Assembly (NCBI GenBank): GCA_021804195.1
Contig: JAJZKJ010000046.1
Location: 1-10,301 of the forward strand
DNA length: 10,301 bases
From: Acidobacteriota bacterium
GTDB lineage: Bacteria; Planctomycetota; Phycisphaerae; WQYP01; JAJZKJ01
Direction of reading: 5' to 3'
Shown here: positions 5,952 through 10,301 of the stretch, in pieces
Layout of the letters: every line of letters starts with the position of its first letter
Numbering within the stretch: position 1 is the stretch's first letter
The notes under the pieces: generated by a model
Told to the model about the DNA's origin: nothing
Databases searched by the model: none
Seen by the model: only the letters and a program-made list of their open reading frames with translations
Made by a program: the position numbers and the translations under genes

Positions 5952-7130
5952 CTATTTCTTATGGGTGTCCGATCCGGCGGCGGAGGGCGAATCTGATTCC
6001 GCCCGTGTCCCCACAAGATAGTCGCGTAATTTTTCAAAGAAATTCTTTTGCGCCGGAAGAACGCTATGCTCCTCGGAGGCGGCATATTCCCGCAACAACT
6101 GCTCCTGTTTGCGCGAAAGTTTCCGCGGAACTTCCACGATGATTTGCGCCAGCAGATCACCTTGCCGCCCGCCGCGAACGTCGGGCAGCCCCAAACCTTT
6201 CAGTTTGAGAACATGACCGAACTGGGCGCCAGGTTCGATGTGCAGTATCGATTTACCGAACAAGGTTGGAATCTCAATGTCGGCTCCCAGCGCGGCCTGG
6301 GCGATGCTGATCGGCACATCCACCACCAGGTCGTGATCTTGCCGGCGAAAAAACGGATGTTCCTGAATGCGAACATACACATGCAAATCTCCACGCGATC
6401 CGCCGTCGTCGCCCGGCTCCCCCTCGCCGCGCACCCGTACCGCTTGGCCGTCGTGAATGCCGGCGGGAATTTTTACCACGATTTTACGTTGGAGCGGACT
6501 GCGCCCGGCTCCGTCGCAGTGGGGACACGGTTTGTCGACCATGGAACCCTGCCCCAGACAGGAGGGGCAGGTGTTGACCATCTGGAACATGCCGCCGAAA
6601 CCGCGTTGGAGAACCTGGCCGCGGCCACCGCAGGTGGAACAGATACGCCGCTTGGTGCCGGGCTTGGCGCCGCTGCCTGAGCAGGTCTGGCAGATATCCT
6701 GGCGGGTAAATTCGATTTCCCGCTGGCACCCTTGGGCGACATCCCGCAGCTCAACTTGCGTCTGAGTTTCCAAGTCGTAACCACGCTCCGACCGCCGCCG
6801 ACTCCCGCGGGGCGCGCCGCCGATCCCGCCGCCGAAAATATCCTGGAACAATGAAAAGATGTCGTCATACTGCATGTGGGCGTAATCGTGTACGGCGGCG
6901 CCTTGGAGGCCTTCATGGCCGAACTGGTCATAGCGGGCTCGCTTGTTCGGATCGGAGAGAACCTCATACGCCTCAGAACATTCCTTGAAGCGCTGCTCCG
7001 CATGCCGGTCGTCGGGGTTTTTATCGGGATGGAATTGTAGCGCGGCCTTGCGATAAGCACGCTTGATCTGGTCGATCGAAGCATTTCGCTCAACCTGAAG
7101 AATCTGGTAATAATCCTGTTTCGTCGGCAT
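5952..7130 (-). CDS. dnaJ: DnaJ, type I Hsp40 co-chaperone
   Basis: A 392-residue full-length DnaJ, which delivers unfolded clients to DnaK and stimulates its ATPase. The J domain (about 5–70) carries the essential HPD at 34–36. A short Gly-rich linker (100–115) follows. The zinc-binding domain has all four CxxCxGxG repeats: C147/C150, C164/C167, C188/C191 and C202/C205. The C-terminal client-binding domains run from about 215 to 340 ([23 protein letters not shown]). The tail (375–392) is Ser/Asp-rich. All functional motifs are intact. The ATG at 7130 has AGGCAGG just upstream. Only about 30 bases separate it from a terminator-like hairpin, so its expression may depend on readthrough from groEL. 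grpE follows at 39 bp. Confidence 0.95.
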   Translation of the reverse strand: MPTKQDYYQILQVERNASIDQIKRAYRKAALQFHPDKNPDDRHAEQRFKECSEAYEVLSDPNKRARYDQFGHEGLQGAAVHDYAHMQYDDIFSLFQDIFGGGIGGAPRGSRRRSERGYDLETQTQVELRDVAQGCQREIEFTRQDICQTCSGSGAKPGTKRRICSTCGGRGQVLQRGFGGMFQMVNTCPSCLGQGSMVDKPCPHCDGAGRSPLQRKIVVKIPAGIHDGQAVRVRGEGEPGDDGGSRGDLHVYVRIQEHPFFRRQDHDLVVDVPISIAQAALGADIEIPTLFGKSILHIEPGAQFGHVLKLKGLGLPDVRGGRQGDLLAQIIVEVPRKLSRKQEQLLREYAASEEHSVLPAQKNFFEKLRDYLVGTRAESDSPSAAGSDTHKK

Positions 7131-7149
7131 ATCCTGCCTGCGCGGCGGA

Positions 7150-7190
7150 TCAACAAAATAAAGCCCAGGGATTCAAAAACCCCTGGGCTT
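7150..7190 (-). terminator. Rho-independent terminator-like hairpin between groEL and dnaJ
   Basis: AAGCCCAGGG (7161–7170) and CCCTGGGCTT (7181–7190) form a perfect 10-bp stem with a 10-base loop. On the minus strand it is followed by TATTTTGTTG, a moderately T-rich tail. This fits an intrinsic terminator for the groEL transcript. It does not match the CIRCE element. Its close position to the dnaJ start (20–30 bp) raises the alternative that it is an attenuator or an RNA-processing or stability element within a groEL–dnaJ transcript. Confidence 0.6.
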
Positions 7191-7265
7191 GCTATCTAAG
7201 AGGATGGTTTTTGCGATCGCAAAAAAGGCCGGGCCTTGCCATTCGAGGTCTGTGCCCAGCACCAA
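7173..7265 (-). CDS. Possible leader ORF between groEL and dnaJ
   Basis: A strong Shine-Dalgarno (AAGGAGG, 7272–7278) overlaps the groEL stop codon. Six bases later there is TTG (7263–7265), immediately followed by GTG (7260–7262). The frame runs 29–30 codons, beginning VLGTDLEWQGPAFFAIAK, to TGA at 7173–7175, in the loop of the terminator-like hairpin. It has no recognisable homology and no ATG, so it may be chance. If translated, ribosomes would cover both stem-loops and could couple groEL output to dnaJ expression. Confidence 0.25.
   Translation of the reverse strand: MVLGTDLEWQGPAFFAIAKTILLDSKPRGF
7208..7225. repeat. 18-bp perfect palindrome centred on GCGATCGC
   Basis: TTTTTGCGATCGCAAAAA is its own reverse complement. 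It lies between groEL and dnaJ and directly abuts the stem-loop at 7225–7237. It could be a protein-binding site or part of a composite terminator. Its core matches the GCGATCGC octamer that is highly repeated in some genomes, but only one copy stood out here. Confidence 0.5.
7221..7237 (-). terminator. Short stem-loop with T run after groEL
   Basis: On the minus strand AAGGC-CCG-GCCTT is followed by more T residues, giving a run of six. The stem is only five base pairs, so this would be a weak intrinsic terminator. Together with the stronger hairpin at 7161–7190 it forms a tandem arrangement about 40–55 bp after the groEL stop. Confidence 0.35.
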
Positions 7266-7276
7266 GAGCCGCCTCC

Positions 7277-8890
7277 TTAGCGCACCGCCCCGGGAATATG
7301 GTTCTTTTCCTCTTTAATCTCGGTGACCAGAACATTTGTGGTCAGAAGCAGACCCGCCACCGACGCCGCATTTTGCAGAGCCGTGCGCGCCACTTTGGCC
7401 GGGTCCACGATGCCCATTTTGAACATGTCGCCGAATTCCCGTGTCGCCGCATTATAGCCGTAGGCGCCTTCCTTTTCCAGGATGGCGTCAATAATCACGC
7501 CGCCATCTTCTCCGGCATTTTCGACAATTTGTCCCGTCGGCGCGCGCAAGGCTGAAAGCACAATGTCAAAACCGATTTTTTCATCGCCGCGCGCCTTCGA
7601 CTTGGCCGCCTCCACCGCCGGTATGGCCCGCAAAAACGTCACGCCCCCGCCGGGGACGATCCCTTCCTCCGCCGCGGCCCGTGTCGCATGGAGAGCGTCA
7701 TCAACACGGAACTTGCGTTCCTTCATGCTGGTTTCCGTGGCGCCGCCGACGTGCAGTACCGCCACCCCGCCGGTAAGCTTGGCCAGACGCTCCTGGAGTT
7801 TTTCGCGATCGTAGTCGCTGGTGGTTTTCTCGATTTGCATACGAATCTGGGTCGCACGCGCGTCGATGTCCTTCTTCTTGCCGGCCCCTTCCACCAAGGT
7901 GGTATTATCCTTATCCACCACTGTTTTTTTCGCCCGGCCCAAATCGGATAGCTCGATCGTGTCCAGCTTCGCGCCCAGGTCTTCGCTGATAAACTTGCCG
8001 CCCGTGACAACCGCCAGATCACCCATGATCGCCTTACGGCGGTCACCGAAGCCCGGCGCCTTGACGGCGCATACCTGCAGAATGCCGCGCAGGCGATTGA
8101 CCACCAGGGTGGCCAGCGCCTCGGCTTCCACATCTTCGGCGACAATCAGCAGTGGTTTAGCAGTGGAAACAATTTTGTTGAGCAGGGGAAGAATTTCGCT
8201 GATGGTGCTGATCTTTTTTTCATAAAGCAAAATATAGGCGTCCTCCAGCACGCACTCCAGCGTGCCGGCGTTGGTCATGAAATAAGGGGATAGGTATCCC
8301 TTGTCGAAGGCCATCCCTTCCACGACGTCCATGGTGGATTCTATACTCTTGCCTTCTTCAATGGTAACCACGCCGTCCTTGCCGACACGATCCAGCGCAT
8401 CAGCGATCTGATCGCCGATGCTGGTGTCGGAATTGGCGGAAATAGTCGCCACTTTCCGCAGGTCTTCCTTCCCGCTAACCTTGCGGGACTGGGAAGAGAT
8501 GGATTCGGTGGCGGCTTCAACGGCCTTGTCGATTCCGCGCTTGACCACCGCCGGGTTCATTCCGCTGGTGACATGGCGCAGACCCGCGGCATAAATAGCC
8601 TCGGCCAGAACCGTGGCCGTGGTTGTGCCGTCGCCGGCGATGTCGTTGGTTTTCCCGGCGACTTCGTTAACCAGCTTGGCGCCCATGTTCTCGAACGGTT
8701 CGGGAAGTTCGACTTCCTTGGCCACGGTGACACCGTCGCGGGTAATCTGCGGCGATCCCCAACTGCGGGACAACACCACGTTGCGCCCCGAAGGCCCGAG
8801 AGTCACTTTCACCGCCGCGGCCAGCTTGGAAAGCCCATCATAAATTTTCCGGCGGGCAACCTGATCAAACATGATTTGTTTTGCTGCCAT
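7277..8890 (-). CDS. groEL: GroEL chaperonin, second copy without the GGM tail
   Basis: A complete 537-residue GroEL that aligns with E. coli GroEL without gaps over the first 400 residues. The ATP site is intact: Asp52 (TRDGVT), GDGTTT at 86–91 with Asp87, and catalytic Asp398 in VDDALHATR. Apical residues that bind GroES and substrate are also kept: Y199, Y203, F204, L234, L237, L259, V263 and V264. The flexible Gly-Gly-Met tail that hangs into the cavity is missing; the protein ends [14 protein letters not shown]. Phe44 of E. coli, near subunit contacts, is Trp (SRSWGSP). It lies 48 bp downstream of groES with GAGG eight bases before the ATG, so it is cotranscribed with groES. Planctomycetes often have several groELs; this is probably the specialised copy, while the one at the right edge is the canonical one. 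An ATPase-active ring is expected; its clients are unknown. Confidence 0.95.
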   Translation of the reverse strand: MAAKQIMFDQVARRKIYDGLSKLAAAVKVTLGPSGRNVVLSRSWGSPQITRDGVTVAKEVELPEPFENMGAKLVNEVAGKTNDIAGDGTTTATVLAEAIYAAGLRHVTSGMNPAVVKRGIDKAVEAATESISSQSRKVSGKEDLRKVATISANSDTSIGDQIADALDRVGKDGVVTIEEGKSIESTMDVVEGMAFDKGYLSPYFMTNAGTLECVLEDAYILLYEKKISTISEILPLLNKIVSTAKPLLIVAEDVEAEALATLVVNRLRGILQVCAVKAPGFGDRRKAIMGDLAVVTGGKFISEDLGAKLDTIELSDLGRAKKTVVDKDNTTLVEGAGKKKDIDARATQIRMQIEKTTSDYDREKLQERLAKLTGGVAVLHVGGATETSMKERKFRVDDALHATRAAAEEGIVPGGGVTFLRAIPAVEAAKSKARGDEKIGFDIVLSALRAPTGQIVENAGEDGGVIIDAILEKEGAYGYNAATREFGDMFKMGIVDPAKVARTALQNAASVAGLLLTTNVLVTEIKEEKNHIPGAVR

Positions 8891-8938
8891 GATCTTTACC
8901 TCTTCTTTTATTTGTAGAACTTGACCCTTACCACGGGA

Positions 8939-9229
8939 CTACTTGGTCACCACGCCGAGCAAATCGCTCTCGCGGAGAATGACGAACTTTTCTTCATCGA
9001 CCTTGATTTCCGTACCGGCGTATTTTCCGTAATACACTTCATCGCCTACGTGCACGGGAAGCGGCGCTCGTTTACCGCTTTCGAGCATTTTCCCGGGACC
9101 GATGTTGATCACCGTGCCGCGGGTGGGTTTTTCCTTGGCCGTCTCGGGCAGAACAATGCCGGTGGGAGTTTTGCTTTCCGCTTCTGCGGGTTTGACGACC
9201 AAACGGTCTTCCAAGGGATTAATTTTCAT
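8939..9229 (-). CDS. groES: GroES co-chaperonin
   Basis: A 96-residue GroES, the heptameric lid that closes GroEL. The start KINPLEDRLVVK and the mobile loop ESKTPTGIVLPETA (about 18–31), which contacts the GroEL apical domain, are well conserved. So are KEKPTRGTVINIGPG and VGDEVYYGKYAGTEIKVD. Length is standard. AAGGAG lies eight bases before the ATG, a strong ribosome site. It is placed between two groEL genes, 69 bp after the first and 48 bp before the second. It is the only groES visible, so it may serve both rings. Confidence 0.97.
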   Translation of the reverse strand: MKINPLEDRLVVKPAEAESKTPTGIVLPETAKEKPTRGTVINIGPGKMLESGKRAPLPVHVGDEVYYGKYAGTEIKVDEEKFVILRESDLLGVVTK

Positions 9230-9298
9230 ATTCGTATCTCCTTATTCATCATGATCCATTACTTGTGAAAGTAGCTGATTGCCTCCGGCAACCGCGAC

Positions 9299-10301
9299 TT
9301 ACATCATATCCATGCCTCCGCCCATACCACCCATACCACCCATACCACCCATACCACCCATACCACCCATGCCGCCCATGCCGCCCATGCCGCCAGGTCC
9401 GCCCGGACCAGCATCCTTGGGTTTGGGCTTTTCGACAATAATGGCGTCCGTGGTCAACAGGAGTGTGGCGACACTGGCGGCATTCTGCAGCGCGCTTCGT
9501 TCAACCTTGGTCGGCGTGATAACCCCGGCCTTGATCATGTCCTGCTCAAAATCCAGCGTCAGAGCGTTTAGGCCGAAGTTGCCTTTACCAGAAATAATTT
9601 TCTTGACCACAACCGCGCCATCTTCACCGGCATTCTCGGCGATGCAGCGGGTAGGCTCCTGCAAGGCCCGCCGGACAATGTTCACCCCGGTGGCTTCATC
9701 GTGGCTCTCGGTCTTGAGGTCGTCCAGCTTGCTGATGCTGCGCAACAGGGCCACTCCGCCACCCGGCAGAATGCCCTCTTCTACCGCAGCGCGGGTGGCG
9801 TGCAGGGCGTCTTCCACGCGCGCTTTCTTCTCCTTCATTTCCGATTCCGTGGCGGCGCCGACATTGATCTGCGCCACGCCCCCGGCCAACTTGGCCAGCC
9901 GTTCCTGAAGTTTCTCCCGATCGTAATCCGATGTGGTCAACGTGATTTCCTTGCGAATCTGTTCAATGCGAGCCCGGATGGCCTTGCTCTGCCCGGCACC
10001 CTCAATGATGGTGGTGTTGTCATTATCAATTTCAATCTTGCGAGCCTGGCCCAGGTCCTGCACGTTCACTTTATCCAGCTCGACGCCCAGGTCCTTCATG
10101 ATGGCGCGGCCACCGGTGAGGATAGCGATGTCCTCCAGCATGGACCTGCGGCGATCGCCATAGCCGGGGGCCTTCACCGCCGCCACGCTCAATATGCCGC
10201 GGAGCCGATTGACCACCAGGGTGGCCAGCGCCTCGGCTTCTATATCTTCAGCGACAATCAGCAGCGGTCGCTTGGCGTTTTGAATCTTTTCCAGAAGGTC
10301 G
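9299..10301 (-). CDS. groEL: GroEL chaperonin, canonical copy with GGM tail (5' end outside the window)
   Basis: The 3' portion (333 residues) of a standard GroEL; the frame stays open to the right edge. The visible part begins in the apical domain ([20 protein letters not shown]), contains [19 protein letters not shown], the [17 protein letters not shown] stretch and [15 protein letters not shown] with the catalytic Asp. It ends with eight Gly-Gly-Met repeats and GGGMDMM, the classic cavity tail. The GTG at 10216 is an internal Val codon, not a start: homology continues upstream without a break. It is the upstream member of a groEL–groES–groEL cluster. Any promoter or heat-shock operator of the cluster would lie outside this window. 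Confidence 0.95.
   Translation of the reverse strand, partial: DLLEKIQNAKRPLLIVAEDIEAEALATLVVNRLRGILSVAAVKAPGYGDRRRSMLEDIAILTGGRAIMKDLGVELDKVNVQDLGQARKIEIDNDNTTIIEGAGQSKAIRARIEQIRKEITLTTSDYDREKLQERLAKLAGGVAQINVGAATESEMKEKKARVEDALHATRAAVEEGILPGGGVALLRSISKLDDLKTESHDEATGVNIVRRALQEPTRCIAENAGEDGAVVVKKIISGKGNFGLNALTLDFEQDMIKAGVITPTKVERSALQNAASVATLLLTTDAIIVEKPKPKDAGPGGPGGMGGMGGMGGMGGMGGMGGMGGMGGGMDMM
9323..9394 (-). repeat. Eight 9-bp tandem repeats encoding the GGM tail
   Basis: Eight exact-length units of CATRCCRCC on the plus strand encode (Gly-Gly-Met)8. The five units nearest the stop codon are all CATACCACC and the next three are all CATGCCGCC. The block structure suggests copy-number change by strand slippage rather than independent drift. 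Confidence 0.9.

Noticed and set aside
6048..6680. Plus-strand 210-codon frame
   Set aside because: It is a shadow of dnaJ, whose zinc repeats and C-terminal domains are encoded on the other strand.
9279..9291. TTGCC-TCC-GGCAA hairpin as a terminator after the first groEL
   Set aside because: The stem is five base pairs with no T run on the minus strand, and groES follows closely in the same direction.
9230..9298. CIRCE-type heat-shock operator near groES
   Set aside because: No TTAGCACTC/GAGTGCTAA inverted repeat was found here or elsewhere in the window; the cluster's upstream region is out of view.
9323..9394. Tandem repeats as a CRISPR or satellite array
   Set aside because: Units are nine bases with no spacers and encode the known Gly-Gly-Met tail of GroEL.
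9299..10216. GTG at 10214–10216 as the start of a short GroEL
   Set aside because: GroEL homology continues upstream without interruption to the window edge ([12 protein letters not shown] precedes it).

Overview
The window looks like a GC-rich chromosomal segment from a planctomycete, most likely a Phycisphaerae-type lineage. This is inferred from gene content and order; no marker gene is present. The clues are a linked groEL–groES–groEL–dnaJ–grpE chaperone block, a FabZ-type dehydratase of the form I associate with planctomycetes, an FmdB-type zinc ribbon with a long Ala/Pro/Lys tail, and a very small Hc1-like histone gene. Almost every gene is on the minus strand. No rRNA, tRNA, CRISPR array, transposase or phage gene was seen.

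Right-hand block (about 4.6–10.3 kb, minus strand, read right to left): the 3' part of a canonical groEL with a GGM-repeat tail enters from the right edge. It is followed by groES, a second complete groEL that lacks the GGM tail, a 146-bp spacer with two stem-loops and a possible leader ORF, then dnaJ, grpE and an fmdB-like zinc-ribbon gene. After an AT-rich spacer comes a 59-codon Hc1-like histone gene and then a DinB-superfamily gene. The first six genes form a protein-folding module: GroEL/GroES chambers plus the DnaJ and GrpE co-chaperones of DnaK. dnaK itself is not in the window. No CIRCE operator was found here.

Middle: one plus-strand gene (3105–4085) encodes an exported protein of unknown function built from two diverged copies of a roughly 75-residue unit. 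It converges on the DinB-family gene with a 41-bp overlap that contains a strong hairpin. It diverges from the left-hand operon across a 192-bp intergenic region with a good sigma70-type promoter for the minus strand.

Left-hand block (138–2912, minus strand): a tightly spaced operon of a FabZ-type 3-hydroxyacyl-ACP dehydratase, a UvrC-like protein that appears to have lost its nuclease centres but keeps an Fe-S-type cysteine cluster, and a XerC/XerD tyrosine recombinase with a full catalytic set. At the extreme left a plus-strand reading frame ends at position 96 and is probably the 3' end of a gene lying mostly outside.

Most of the window is housekeeping. The parts most worth a second look are the UvrC-like protein, the duplicated exported protein, the two-groEL arrangement with a tail-less copy, the tiny histone gene, and the hairpin/leader arrangement ahead of dnaJ.
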